From Streptomyces sp. T12 (GTDB taxonomy: Bacteria; Actinomycetota; Actinomycetes; Streptomycetales; Streptomycetaceae): a stretch of DNA of 64,000 nucleotides. How positions within the stretch are numbered: the first letter of the stretch is position 1; every line of letters begins with the position of its first letter. Shown one piece after another: positions 8,201 through 16,985 of this stretch. Both the position numbers and the translations under genes were made by a program. The stretch is taken from the NCBI RefSeq assembly GCF_028736035.1, contig NZ_CP117866.1:124001-188000 (forward strand), read 5' to 3'. The notes beneath the pieces were generated by a model that did not search any database, had not been told where the DNA came from, and saw only the letters and a list, made by a program, of their open reading frames with translations.

Positions 8201-11200
8201 CCACAGGGCCACCTCACCGCGGATGGGCTGCAGCTCCCGCAGAGCCGCGGCCAACTGCTCGGCGCGGCCGTCCAGTTGACGGTACGTCAGCCTCGTGTCG
8301 CCGCTGATCACAGCCGTGTGGTCCGGCAGCGCGGCCGCCTGCCGGGCGACGAGGTCGTGGACGGTGGTGTCCGTGCGCGGGCGGGACGGGCCGTGCTGCC
8401 AGGACAGCGGTACAGGGGCCCCGTCGGCTGCGGTGTCGACGGCTGCCGGGGCGAACCGGGACAGCGGTGCCTCGGGTGCGTCGACCGCTGCCGCGAGCAG
8501 GTCCCGGAAGGTGGCGAAGAACCGGTCGACGGTGTCCTCGTCGAACAGGTCGGTGTTGTACTCCAGATGGCAGCGGATGCCGTGCGGCTGGTCGGTGAAG
8601 TAGACGGTGAGATCCGTCAGGGACTTGTCCGGTCCCGCGTCCAGCGGTGTGGCCTCGATGCCGGGCAGGTCGAAGCGGAACGGTTCCGCCCGCTGGTACT
8701 CGGCGAACGCCTGGAACACCGGTGTCCGGTCGACCGCCCTGGGCGGCGCGAGTTCACGCACCACCGTCTCGAAGGGCACCCGCGCGTGGTCGTACGCGTC
8801 GAGGGCGACCGTGCGCACCCGGTCCAGCAGCGTGCCGAACTCGGGATCGCCGGACAGGTCGAGGCGCAGCGCGAGCGTGTTCACGAAGAACCCGAGCAGG
8901 TGCTCGGCCCGCTCGGGCCGGTCCGAGATCGGGGTGCCGACGACGATGTCCGTCTGCCCGGTGACCCGGTGCAGCATCGCCGCGTACCCGGCGAGCAGGG
9001 TCATGAACAGGGTGCTGCGGCGGGCGCGGCTCAACTCGCGCAGGCGCCGGGAGAGTTCCGGGTCGAGGGTGTGGAAGACGGCCCGGCCGTCGGAGGTCAT
9101 CGTCGCCGGGCGCGGCCGGTCGGTGGGAAGGGCGAGGGCGGGCAGGTCGCCGCCGAGGGTGCGGCGCCAGTAGGCCAGGTCCTCGTCGGCCTCGGGGCTG
9201 TTCGCGGCCGCCGCCTGTTCCCGGGCGTGGTCGGCGTAGCTCCAGGTGAGGGCGGGGAGTTCGGGGGCGGTTCCGTCGCGTTCGCTTCGGTAGAGCACGG
9301 AGAGGTCACGGGCGAGGACGGTGGCGGAGGCCGCGTCGACCACGATGTGGTGCAGGGACAGCACGAGGACGTACTCGGCCTCGCCCAGCTTGACCAGTCG
9401 GGTGACGAACAGCGGGCCTTGCGCCAGGTCGAAGCGGCGTGCGCTCTCGGCGGCCAGTACCTCCTGGAGCGGGCCGTCCACGATCTCGAAGTCGGGCTCG
9501 GCGGACACCTGCACGACCTGCCGGGGCTCGCCCTCGGTCTCGCGGAAGACGGTACGCAGCCCCTCATGACGGGCGACGAGGCCGCGCAGTGCCGCGTGCA
9601 GAGCGGGTACGTCGAGAGGGCCGTCGAGGCGGATCGCCTTGACCTCGTTGTAGGCGGTACGTCCGGGAAGGAGGCGCTCCAGGAACCAGATACGTTCCTG
9701 GCCGGGCGACAACGGCGCGTCATCGGGAGTGGAGGTGACCGTCCCACGGTAGTGGCGGCGCAGCGCGTCCAGGCGCGGGAGCCCCGCGCGCAGTTCGTCC
9801 GGTGCGAGACCGAAGTCGACGAGCGCCACGATCTCGTCGGCACCGGCCCCGGTCACCGCGTCCACCACCGGGCGCACGCTGTCCACCGTGCCGATCAGGG
9901 CACGCTGGTCGCAGTAGCGGCCGTAGGCACGCCGGAACACCGTCTCCAGGTCGTCCTCGCTCAGGGCGGACAGGTCGATGCTGTGCCCGAGGCTGTTGGT
10001 GACGCCGCTGAACACGGAGAGGGAGGCGCGCATATAGCGGGACAGCGGTTCGTACGCCTCGGTCCGCGCGGTGTCGTGGTCCTCCGCGAGGTAGGTGTGC
10101 AGCAGGACGGCGACCCGTCCGGCGTCCGGGTCCAGGCCGTGCAGGGCCCGTGTGCGTCGGTAAAGGGCGATGTTCTCCTGGAGCTGTTCGACGGTCTGGG
10201 TCATCAGGTTGGTGACGACGCCCAGGTCGTGGCGGGCGGCGAGTTCGTACGAGGCGGGGTTGCCGACCACAGCGGTGTAGAGGGGCGGAGCGTCCTGCAC
10301 CGGTCGCGGGAAGAGCCGTAGCTCGGCCTCGCCGTCACCGGTCCTGCGGCGCACGGCGTCCCCGCGCCAGAACTTCCGTACCTCCTCCAGCTGTTCGTAC
10401 ATCAGCTCCTTGTGCCGGCCGAAACGGTCGGGGAAGAAGGCGAAGTCCTTGGCGCTCCAGCCACTGGCGACGCCGATGCCGACGCGCCCGCCGGAGAGGT
10501 TGTCGACCATCGACCACTCCTCGGCGACCCGGATCGGGTCGTGGAGCGGCAGGACGACGGAGCCGGCGTTGAGCCGGATGCGCTCGGTCTCGCGGGACAG
10601 CGCGGCGGCGAGCACCGCCGGGTTGGGGAAGAGGCCGCCGAAGGAGTGGAAGTGGCGCTCGGGCATCCACAGCGCATGGAAGCCCTGCCGGTCGGCGAAC
10701 CGGGCGATGTCCATGAGGAGTTCGTACTGGCCGTGGCGCGGTGCGGAGGCGTCCTGGGGGTAGTCGCCGAAGAAGTAGACACTGAAGTCGGTGGTGCGCG
10801 CGGCGGCTTCACTCGCGGGTCGCGCCCGGGATTCGGTGACGGCGGCGGCGTTCCAGGCCATGGAGGCGACCGGGGCCGGCGTCGGCGCTTGTGCAGCCGG
10901 TGCCGGCCTCGGTGGCGCGGCCTTGGGTGGCGCGGCCTGCGGTGCCGGCGTCACCGGCCGCCCGCCCGGAAAGAAGCCCGCCGACCGCAGCTCGCGCAGC
11001 GAATCCCGTACGGCGTCCGCCACGAACTCCAGGTCGCCGTCCGAGTGGGCGGTGGACAGGAAGAAGTTGCGCCACTCCCAGACGTGCACGCCGCGCACCA
11101 TCAGATGGTGGTAGAGGAGCTCCATGTCGGCGCGGTGCTCGAAGCGGAACTGGGAGCCGAAGTGGCTCATCCGCAGCGGGTACTCCTCGGCCTCGAAGAA

Positions 11201-12496
11201 GCCGTTGAGCGTCGTCGCCAGTTCGGCGGTACGCGCGTTGAGGCGCTCCTGCAGGTGGGGGCTGTGCTCCTTGAGGTGGGTCAGTACGGCGCGCGCGGCG
11301 ACCATCGACACCGGGTGCTGGATGTACGTACCGCCGAAGAAGGTGGTGTCGGCGGGCGGGTAGCTGTCGTCGCCGTAGGACCAGAAGCCGCCGTCGACGC
11401 CGTCCATGATGTCGGCGCGGCCGGCGATGGCGCCGATGGGGAAGCCACCGCCGAGGAGTTTGCCGTAGGTGGCGAGGTCCGGTGTGACGCCGTACAGCTC
11501 CTGTGCGCCGCGCGGGGCGGGGCGGAAGCCTGTCAGCATCTCGTCGAAGAGCAGCACGATGCCGTGGCGACGGGTGAGTTCGCGCAGCTTCCGTACGAAC
11601 TCGACCGGTTGGAGCGAGGGGTGTCTGCTCTGCACCGGCTCCACCACGACCGCGGCGATGTCGTCGGCGTGCCGTGCGATCGTCTCCAGTGCGGTGTCGC
11701 TGCCGTAGTCGAGGACCAGCAGATCGGACACGGCGGCCTGCGGGACGCCCCGGGAGACGGGCACGGTGACCTGGTGGGGGCCGCTGCCGGAGGTGCGGCC
11801 GAGGACGTTGTCGGCGTGGCCGTGGTACGCGCCCAGGAAGGTGACGATCTTGTCGCGGCCCGTGGCGGCGCGGGCGAGGCGGATGGCCGCGGAGTTCGCC
11901 TCCGTACCGGAGTTGGCGAACGCCACCCGCTCCAGACCGGTCAGCTCGGCGAGCAGCTCCGCCGCCTCGCCGGTCTCGATGGTGCGCGGGCCGAGCTGGA
12001 TGCCGCGGGACAGGTGCTCGCGCACGGCCTCGGTGACGAAGTCCGGTTCGTGGCCGAAGAGGAGGACGCCGAAGCCCATCGTGATGTCGACGTACTCGTT
12101 GCCGTCCACGTCCTCCAGCCGTGCCCCGCTCGCCCTGCGGCCCGCGAGGGGATACAGCATCTCCTTGGTGCCGCTGCGGAATCCGACGACGGCACGGCTG
12201 TCGGCCAGGACACGGCGGTAGCGCTGGGCGATCCGCTTGGAGGTCGGGGTCCTGGCGGTGTAGCGGCGTACGAGGTCGTCCAGGTGCTCCTGCTGGGAGC
12301 GCGGGGAGGCGTCCCGCACCATGCCGGAGGTCCTCGCCACCGTCACCCGGGGGCCGTGGACGCGCGGCGGCTCCGGGGAGTGCTGCTGCGGGACGTGAGG
12401 GCCGGTGCCCATCTGCTCGGCGATGCGCTGCGAGAGTTCGGTCATCGCCGCCAGGTCCCGGTCCAGCGCGGCGGATATGCCGTCCAGCCCGGTCAC
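5237..12496 (-). CDS. Hybrid aminotransferase-monooxygenase-NRPS (AMT-LLM-C-A-PCP-C)
   Basis: A 2,419-residue assembly-line protein. The GTG start at 12496 overlaps the PKS stop by four bases (GTGA), so the two are translationally coupled. Order: N-terminal docking helix (1-30); class III PLP aminotransferase (about 80-500; catalytic Lys in YGKLLGGGFP, about 346); Pro/Ala linker; MupA/Atu3671-type FMN-dependent luciferase-like monooxygenase (about 568-900); C domain (about 929-1350; motif HHIVVDA, where HHxxxDG is usual); A domain (about 1380-1880; LYTSGSTGTPKG, YGPTEVT, NGKLDR); PCP (GGHSITAM, Ser about 1928); and a second C domain to the end (HHSACDG). There is no thioesterase or reductase. 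The selectivity residues read by eye are D-A-L-I-L-G-V-V-L-K, suggesting a hydrophobic or aromatic amino acid with low certainty. The aminotransferase should turn the PKS beta-keto group into a beta-amine, and the monooxygenase probably hydroxylates the alpha carbon. Confidence 0.9.
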   Translation of the reverse strand: MTGLDGISAALDRDLAAMTELSQRIAEQMGTGPHVPQQHSPEPPRVHGPRVTVARTSGMVRDASPRSQQEHLDDLVRRYTARTPTSKRIAQRYRRVLADSRAVVGFRSGTKEMLYPLAGRRASGARLEDVDGNEYVDITMGFGVLLFGHEPDFVTEAVREHLSRGIQLGPRTIETGEAAELLAELTGLERVAFANSGTEANSAAIRLARAATGRDKIVTFLGAYHGHADNVLGRTSGSGPHQVTVPVSRGVPQAAVSDLLVLDYGSDTALETIARHADDIAAVVVEPVQSRHPSLQPVEFVRKLRELTRRHGIVLLFDEMLTGFRPAPRGAQELYGVTPDLATYGKLLGGGFPIGAIAGRADIMDGVDGGFWSYGDDSYPPADTTFFGGTYIQHPVSMVAARAVLTHLKEHSPHLQERLNARTAELATTLNGFFEAEEYPLRMSHFGSQFRFEHRADMELLYHHLMVRGVHVWEWRNFFLSTAHSDGDLEFVADAVRDSLRELRSAGFFPGGRPVTPAPQAAPPKAAPPRPAPAAQAPTPAPVASMAWNAAAVTESRARPASEAAARTTDFSVYFFGDYPQDASAPRHGQYELLMDIARFADRQGFHALWMPERHFHSFGGLFPNPAVLAAALSRETERIRLNAGSVVLPLHDPIRVAEEWSMVDNLSGGRVGIGVASGWSAKDFAFFPDRFGRHKELMYEQLEEVRKFWRGDAVRRRTGDGEAELRLFPRPVQDAPPLYTAVVGNPASYELAARHDLGVVTNLMTQTVEQLQENIALYRRTRALHGLDPDAGRVAVLLHTYLAEDHDTARTEAYEPLSRYMRASLSVFSGVTNSLGHSIDLSALSEDDLETVFRRAYGRYCDQRALIGTVDSVRPVVDAVTGAGADEIVALVDFGLAPDELRAGLPRLDALRRHYRGTVTSTPDDAPLSPGQERIWFLERLLPGRTAYNEVKAIRLDGPLDVPALHAALRGLVARHEGLRTVFRETEGEPRQVVQVSAEPDFEIVDGPLQEVLAAESARRFDLAQGPLFVTRLVKLGEAEYVLVLSLHHIVVDAASATVLARDLSVLYRSERDGTAPELPALTWSYADHAREQAAAANSPEADEDLAYWRRTLGGDLPALALPTDRPRPATMTSDGRAVFHTLDPELSRRLRELSRARRSTLFMTLLAGYAAMLHRVTGQTDIVVGTPISDRPERAEHLLGFFVNTLALRLDLSGDPEFGTLLDRVRTVALDAYDHARVPFETVVRELAPPRAVDRTPVFQAFAEYQRAEPFRFDLPGIEATPLDAGPDKSLTDLTVYFTDQPHGIRCHLEYNTDLFDEDTVDRFFATFRDLLAAAVDAPEAPLSRFAPAAVDTAADGAPVPLSWQHGPSRPRTDTTVHDLVARQAAALPDHTAVISGDTRLTYRQLDGRAEQLAAALRELQPIRGEVALWLPRSADLVVAMLAALKAGRAYVPLDPSLGRARAEQVIAECGARIVVSTPDDAAALRLPAGVTVVRPDATARHSPRTASATDHQSPCCVLYTSGSTGTPKGVVVTHRGVVDLCAWHHRRFAFTPADRAAVVCSQSFDASLLEIWPALTAGASVTIAGEELRRDPLALARWYGEQDVTFSILPTALGEQLLRLSAGDQPPLRHLLLGGDVLRTRPRPEARYETVNVYGPTEVTVLCTTQTVSSQSPDPARPIAIGRPVDNVRLSVLDESGSPVPVGTVGELYVGGPGVTRGYLHRPELTAERFLPDPAGGPDAQRYRTGDLVRWSAEGTLEFCGRADDQVKIRGFRVEPEEVSRVLNALDGVREAAVLARRNDRGEAYLAACAVPADPIGAAADDRQAYADLLAEELAARLPEYLVPRAWRILPALPVTDNGKLDRSALPAPDLVTSAPGRRPGADARHAAEGNRTDVERRVRQLWAAEFGVEADGIAADASFFELGGHSITAMRLVNQVREEFGTEYPMLRFYQEPTLQAMTAQLASTAGEMTASAASEADDGPGTVERRAPATAQQARFAAVHADHLLPQVFNVALRITLSGDLDVASLGTALTRLVERHEGLRTRLARSGEGWEQQVLRPRPVELAAEDLTALPAQERQAALEQASAEAAETPLDPTDATPVALRLLRTGESDWVLLLVLHHSACDGWSVSLLLKELAALYGSAVTGEPPTLPPVQCQPVAYARWQQEQPDGAADERNLKFWLRELDGVPFTVDLPLDRPRPKSASGRGGAVMFTVPAEVRAGVERLARQRGTTPFVVTAAALGRMLARKSEQPDVVFNISYANRERREFESLLACTVTGFALRVRDAAAGSFAALTDRVARTAVECMDHALPVRRIAPALRERTGVDVPDRLDVGFAYQSTLDAEVELPGLTTAVEDLAPAAARTELSFGLVPAGDELKGFVEYSADLWDRTTIEGWTRDYVDLLREEVDLALDS

Positions 12497-15400
12497 TTGG
12501 CCACCTTGCCGTTGAGCCGGTCCGACACCGAGGCGGTCTGGAGAGCCAGCAGCTGGGAGAGCTGGGACATCATCTGCAGCTGTATCCGGGACATCTGGTG
12601 GATCTTCTCGGCGAGGTCCTCGAGCTCCTCGCGGGTCGCGTACTCGGGAGCGGGTCCGGGGACGGCAGGGGCGGGCTCGGGTGCGGGTGGGGGTGGGGAT
12701 ACGAGTGGAGATACGGGTACGGCTGCCGTGGGCACGGGGGCGGGGACGGGGACGGCGGGTGGTTGAGGTGCGTCGCTGGGAGCGTCCGGCATGCGGGCGA
12801 CGATGAACTGCGCGAGCCGCCGTGGCGTACCCGTCTCCTCGAACAGCTGCCGCATCGTCACCTTGACCCGGTGCTCCTGCTCCAGCTCCCGCAGCACGCT
12901 GATCATCAGCAGCGAGTCGGCGCCGAGGTCGAAGAAGGACGCGTCCCCGACGATCGCCGAGGGATCCTCGCCGAGGTGCCGGGCGGTCGCCTCGACGATG
13001 CTGTGCAGTACCCGCGCGACCGCTGCCTCTTGCTGAACCACTTCGGCTTCCTCTCTCGCTGATCTTCCTGTGCTCAGGGCGGTCGGCTCCGGCCCTGTCC
13101 AGTAGTCCTTGTGCTGGAATCGGTATCCGGGCAGCGGGATGCGCCTGCCCCCGCTGCCGGCCAGGAGCACCCGCCAGCCGAGGTCCGCCCCCGCGCAGTG
13201 CAGTCCCGCCGCCGCACCCCACAGGACGCCGAGCCCCGTGCCGCGCCGCAGCGACGGCAGCGACCGCACGTCGGGCAGCGCCCTGCGGGCCAGACCGCTG
13301 AGCGTGGTGTGCGGCCCGATCTCGAGCAGTACGTCGGGCTGCTGTGCACCGATGCCGCGCAACGCTTCGTCGAAACGGACGGGTTCGCGGGTGTGCCGTA
13401 CGAAGTGGTCGGCGTCCGGGGTCCAGCCGGGCGGGCGGGTCACACCGTCCAGGGCGCTGACGAAGGGGATGCGCACCGGCCGGAAGTCCACGTCGTCGAG
13501 GACCTTCCGGAACTCCTCCAGCATCGGCTGCATCAGGGCGGTGTGAAAGGCGCGGGTCACCGGCAGCAGCTGCCCCGGTGTGCCGCGCTCGTCCAGCAGG
13601 GCGCACACGCGCTCCACGGCCTCGACCGGCCCGGCGAGCACCTGGGCGCGGTCCCCGTTGGTCACGGCCGGCTCCAGGCCGGGCACCTCGTCGGCCAGGG
13701 CGAGGGCGGTCTCCCGGTCGAGCGCGGCCGCCACCATCGCGCCGGGCGCGCAGCGCTGCCGCATCAGTTGGCCGCGCACCGTGGTGAGGCGCAGCCCCTC
13801 GTCGAGCGACAGGGCTCCGGCCGCGTACAGCGCGGCGTACTCCCCGACGCTGTGCCCGGTCACGGCGGACGGTTCGACACCGGCCTCCCGCCACAGCCGG
13901 ACGAGGGCGCACTGCAGGGCGAACAGGGCAGGCTGCGCGGTGTCCGTGTGCTCGGACGGCGCCGTGAGCAACGGGTCGCCGGTGAGGTCGCGGTAGTGGT
14001 GCTCGCAGGCGTCGAGCACCTCGCGTGCGGCGGGGAACCGCTCGTGCAGGGCGTCGGCCATCCCCGGGTACTGGCTGCCCTGCCCGGTGAACTGGAACGT
14101 GACGCGTGCGGGGCCCTCCTGCGGTGCCGTCCCCGCGGTGATCGTCGCTCCGGCGCCTGAGGCGAGCCAGGCGTCGAGGGCGTCGGCGAGGGCGGCCGGG
14201 GTGGAGCCGCGGGCCGCGAGCCGGTGGCGGCGGTGGGCGCGGCCGAGGGCGGCGGTGGTGACGAGGTCCGCGACGTGGGGTGTGGGTGACTGCCGTAACC
14301 GGTCGCGCAGGGCGCGGGCGTTGTCGGCGAGGGCCTCCTGGCTGCTTCCGGAGACCAGCAGCACGTCCGGAGGGGAGGTGGCGTCGGTCCTGGGCGTGGG
14401 TTCGGGGGCCTGTTCCAGGATCAGATGGACGTTGGTGCCGCCGACGCCGAGTGAGGTGATGCCCGCGCGGCGGGGTGTGTCGCTTTCGGGCCAGGGCCGG
14501 GCCGTCCGGGGAATGTAGAAGGGGCTGTGGTCGAGGTCGATGCCGGGGTTGGGCGCGCGGAAGTTCGCCATCGGCGGGATCACGCCGTGCTGCAGCACCA
14601 GCAGGGTCTTGACGAGTCCGGCCAGTCCGGAGGCCGCGTCGAGGTGGCCGATGTTGGCCTTGGTCGAGCCGAGCGCGCAGTAGCCGGTGCGGTCGGTGTC
14701 CTCGCGGTAGGCGCCGGTGGCGCCGTCGAACTCGATCGGGTCGCCCTTGAGGGTGCCGGTGCCGTGGGTCTCCAGGTAGCCGATGGTGTCGGCGCCGACG
14801 CCGGCGCGCCGCAGGGCCTGGCGGATGGCCGCGCGCTGGCCCTGTGCGCTGGGCGCTGCGAACGCCGTCTTGTCCGCGCCGTCGTTGTTGATGCCCCAGC
14901 CGCGGATCACTCCGTGGACGGTGTCGCCGTCGGCGACGGCCCGGGCCAGCGGCTTCAGTACGACGGCCAGGACGCCCGTGCCGCCCACGGTGCCGTCGGC
15001 GCCGGCGTCGAAGGCGCGCAGGCGGCCCGACCTGGAGAGGATCGAGCCCTTGACGTAGCGGTAGCCGAGGGCCTGCGGGACATGGACGGCGGTGGCGCCG
15101 ACGAGGGCGATGTCGCAGTCGCCCATGAGCAGCGACTGCGCGGCCGACTGCACACCGACCAGGGAACTGGAGCAGCCCGTCTGGATGTTGACGGCGGGGC
15201 CGGTGAGGCCCAGCCGGTGGGCGACGCGGGTGGCCGTGAAGTCGGCGTAGTTGCCGACCGTGATCTGCATGCCCGCCGTCCAGTCGGTGGCGGGCTGGGT
15301 GGGCAGGACGTTGTTGAGGAGGTAGTTCTGCAGGGTGTACAGGTGGTATCCCGTGCTGGCGTAGACGCCCACGCGGGTGCCGTCCCGCTCGTCCGGATAG

Positions 15401-15726
15401 CCGGCGTTCTCCAGGGCGTGCTGGGCGCATTCCAGGAACATGCGTTGCTGGGGGTCCGTGAGCCGGGCCTCGCGGGCGCTCATCGCGAAGTGCTGGGCGT
15501 CGAAGCCGGCGATGTCGTCGAGCACTCCGGAGGCGCCGACGAAATCCGCCGCCCGGTAGTCCTCGGCGGGGACGCCGGCGGCGGCCAGCTCCTCCTCCGT
15601 GAAACGGGTGATGCAGTCCCTGCCGTCACGGACGACGCGCCAGAGCTCCTCGGGGGTGTCGGCGCCGGGCAGCCGGAAGGCCATGCCGATGACGGCCATC
15701 CGCGGATCGGCCTCGCTCGTGGCCAT
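12493..15726 (-). CDS. Modular type I polyketide synthase (KS-AT-ACP)
   Basis: A 1,077-residue single module. The start is ATG 15726, preceded by GGAGGGA; a TTG just upstream is unlikely. The KS (about 9-430) has the active-site Cys in QTGCSSSL (an unusual Gly for Ala before it), His in ETHGTGT and the second His in NIGH. The AT (about 530-830) has QGSQYPGM and GHSVGEY; TRAFHTAL matches the xAFH pattern of malonyl-CoA-specific ATs. The ACP (about 900-985) has FFDLGADSLLM with the phosphopantetheine Ser. There is no KR, DH, ER or methyltransferase, so the product stays a beta-ketoacyl thioester, as the downstream aminotransferase needs. A Pro-rich linker leads to a C-terminal amphipathic helix rich in Met, Leu and Gln (about 1030-1065), a probable docking element for the NRPS. 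There is no loading domain, so the starter acyl group must come from elsewhere. The first base of its ATG overlaps the MFS stop (TGATG). Confidence 0.92.
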   Translation of the reverse strand: MATSEADPRMAVIGMAFRLPGADTPEELWRVVRDGRDCITRFTEEELAAAGVPAEDYRAADFVGASGVLDDIAGFDAQHFAMSAREARLTDPQQRMFLECAQHALENAGYPDERDGTRVGVYASTGYHLYTLQNYLLNNVLPTQPATDWTAGMQITVGNYADFTATRVAHRLGLTGPAVNIQTGCSSSLVGVQSAAQSLLMGDCDIALVGATAVHVPQALGYRYVKGSILSRSGRLRAFDAGADGTVGGTGVLAVVLKPLARAVADGDTVHGVIRGWGINNDGADKTAFAAPSAQGQRAAIRQALRRAGVGADTIGYLETHGTGTLKGDPIEFDGATGAYREDTDRTGYCALGSTKANIGHLDAASGLAGLVKTLLVLQHGVIPPMANFRAPNPGIDLDHSPFYIPRTARPWPESDTPRRAGITSLGVGGTNVHLILEQAPEPTPRTDATSPPDVLLVSGSSQEALADNARALRDRLRQSPTPHVADLVTTAALGRAHRRHRLAARGSTPAALADALDAWLASGAGATITAGTAPQEGPARVTFQFTGQGSQYPGMADALHERFPAAREVLDACEHHYRDLTGDPLLTAPSEHTDTAQPALFALQCALVRLWREAGVEPSAVTGHSVGEYAALYAAGALSLDEGLRLTTVRGQLMRQRCAPGAMVAAALDRETALALADEVPGLEPAVTNGDRAQVLAGPVEAVERVCALLDERGTPGQLLPVTRAFHTALMQPMLEEFRKVLDDVDFRPVRIPFVSALDGVTRPPGWTPDADHFVRHTREPVRFDEALRGIGAQQPDVLLEIGPHTTLSGLARRALPDVRSLPSLRRGTGLGVLWGAAAGLHCAGADLGWRVLLAGSGGRRIPLPGYRFQHKDYWTGPEPTALSTGRSAREEAEVVQQEAAVARVLHSIVEATARHLGEDPSAIVGDASFFDLGADSLLMISVLRELEQEHRVKVTMRQLFEETGTPRRLAQFIVARMPDAPSDAPQPPAVPVPAPVPTAAVPVSPLVSPPPPAPEPAPAVPGPAPEYATREELEDLAEKIHQMSRIQLQMMSQLSQLLALQTASVSDRLNGKVAK

Positions 15727-16985
15727 CAACCCCGTCCCTCCGTCACCGTCGTCCTGTCCTGGCCAACCGTTTCCTCAGCGCTGGGGTCGCGGGTGCGGCC
15801 CCGGCTCAGGAGCAGCAGGAGCAGGGCCGCGCAGAGGACGATCGCAAGGCCGTGGAAGGAGGCCACCACCTGCAGCGGTGAGAACGTCTCCAGCAGGGCG
15901 CCGCTCACGAGCATGCCCAGGCCGAAGCCGGTGTTCTCGGCCGAGGCGGAGAGCCCGAAGAGGCGGCCGCGCTGCTCGTCGGGGGCGGTCTGCAGCCTCG
16001 ACACGTAGACGATCTCGGTGAATCCGTCGGCGGCCCCGGCGACGAGCGCGGCGATGACGGCGGGCACGGTCGGCAGTCCGCTGAAGACCACGATGAACCC
16101 GGCCGACATCACACAGGCGCCGAGCGCGAACGCCCGCTCCCCCGGTGTCCGCCCGGTCTTCTTGGTGACCCGCCCGATGACCTGCTGGGCGATGATGTTG
16201 CCGATGGCCCAGGTGGCCCAGAACTGGCTGATGAACGTGGCCGGATGGTCGGGGTCCAGGCTGCTGGAGTAGATCGGCAGGGCGACGTTGTGGGACGACG
16301 AGCCCAGCCCGTCGACCGCCCTGATGGCGATCATCGCCATCAGCAGCGGGGCGGTGCCCAGCAGCATCCGGGCCGTCCAGCGGGCGGCGCCGGAGGACTT
16401 CGCGGTGCCGCCGGCGGCGGCGTCGGTGGCTGCCCTGGTGCGTACGGGCAGCAGGAACAGCACCGTCGCGGAGACCAGGAAGGTCGCGGCGTCCAGCGCG
16501 AACGCCGCGGAGTAGCCGAGTTCGGCCACCACCACGCCCGACGACGCGAACCCGGCGATCATGGCGAGCGAACGCCCGGTCACCAGCAGCCCGTTGGCGC
16601 GTACGCGGTGCTCCGCGCCGACGATCTCCGGGATGCTGCTGCGCAGGGCCACCTGGGACAGTGTCGAGCAGCCGCCGGTGACCACGGCCAGGACGTACAG
16701 CAGCCCGGGACGCGTGCCGTCGGGGGCGAGCAGCAGCGTCAGCAGCGCCACGGCCTGGCACAGGTCGGCGCCGACCATCAGGCGCTTGCGGTCGTGGGCC
16801 GAGACGAGTCGACCGCTCACCCAGCCCGACACGACACTCGTCGCCAGCCGTACGGCCATGAAGAGGCCGGCCGCCAGCGCGCTGCCCGTGGCGTCGTAGA
16901 CGAAGACGTTCAGCGCCACCATGTTCAGGTAGCTGCCGTACGCCGAGATGCCGTTGCCCAGCACGAGCAGACGGAAATACCTCAT
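15726..16985 (-). CDS. MFS transporter, probable exporter of the PKS-NRPS product
   Basis: A 419-residue, roughly 12-helix transporter starting at ATG 16985 (MRYFRLLVLGNGISAYGSYL), preceded by AGGAAGG. The frame continues upstream without coding character. It belongs to the MFS drug-exporter type (MFS_3/enterobactin-exporter-like): the first helix has the GNGISAYG pattern, and between helices 2 and 3 SGRLVSAHDRKRLM is the GxLaDrxGrkr loop. A central cytoplasmic loop (about 210-235) is Ala/Gly-rich. It is the first gene of the operon and its stop overlaps the PKS start, which strongly suggests export of, or self-protection from, the compound made by the next two genes. Confidence 0.88.
   Translation of the reverse strand: MRYFRLLVLGNGISAYGSYLNMVALNVFVYDATGSALAAGLFMAVRLATSVVSGWVSGRLVSAHDRKRLMVGADLCQAVALLTLLLAPDGTRPGLLYVLAVVTGGCSTLSQVALRSSIPEIVGAEHRVRANGLLVTGRSLAMIAGFASSGVVVAELGYSAAFALDAATFLVSATVLFLLPVRTRAATDAAAGGTAKSSGAARWTARMLLGTAPLLMAMIAIRAVDGLGSSSHNVALPIYSSSLDPDHPATFISQFWATWAIGNIIAQQVIGRVTKKTGRTPGERAFALGACVMSAGFIVVFSGLPTVPAVIAALVAGAADGFTEIVYVSRLQTAPDEQRGRLFGLSASAENTGFGLGMLVSGALLETFSPLQVVASFHGLAIVLCAALLLLLLSRGRTRDPSAEETVGQDRTTVTEGRG

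Noticed and set aside
15160..15190. KS might be inactive because the motif is TGCSSSL rather than TACSSSL
   Set aside because: The nucleophilic Cys and both His motifs are intact; the Ala to Gly change next to the Cys is tolerated in known KS domains.
12497..15430. Upstream extension of the NRPS frame across the PKS gene (a single 3,397-codon frame)
   Set aside because: The extension is Arg/Pro/His-rich and overlaps the PKS in another frame. The true start is the GTG at 12496 that overlaps the PKS stop.
5558..16008. Long open frames on the plus strand opposite the PKS-NRPS operon
   Set aside because: Their composition (Gly, Arg, His, Gln and Val rich, no domains, no ribosome binding sites) is that of antisense shadows of high-GC coding DNA; the minus strand holds clear domains throughout.
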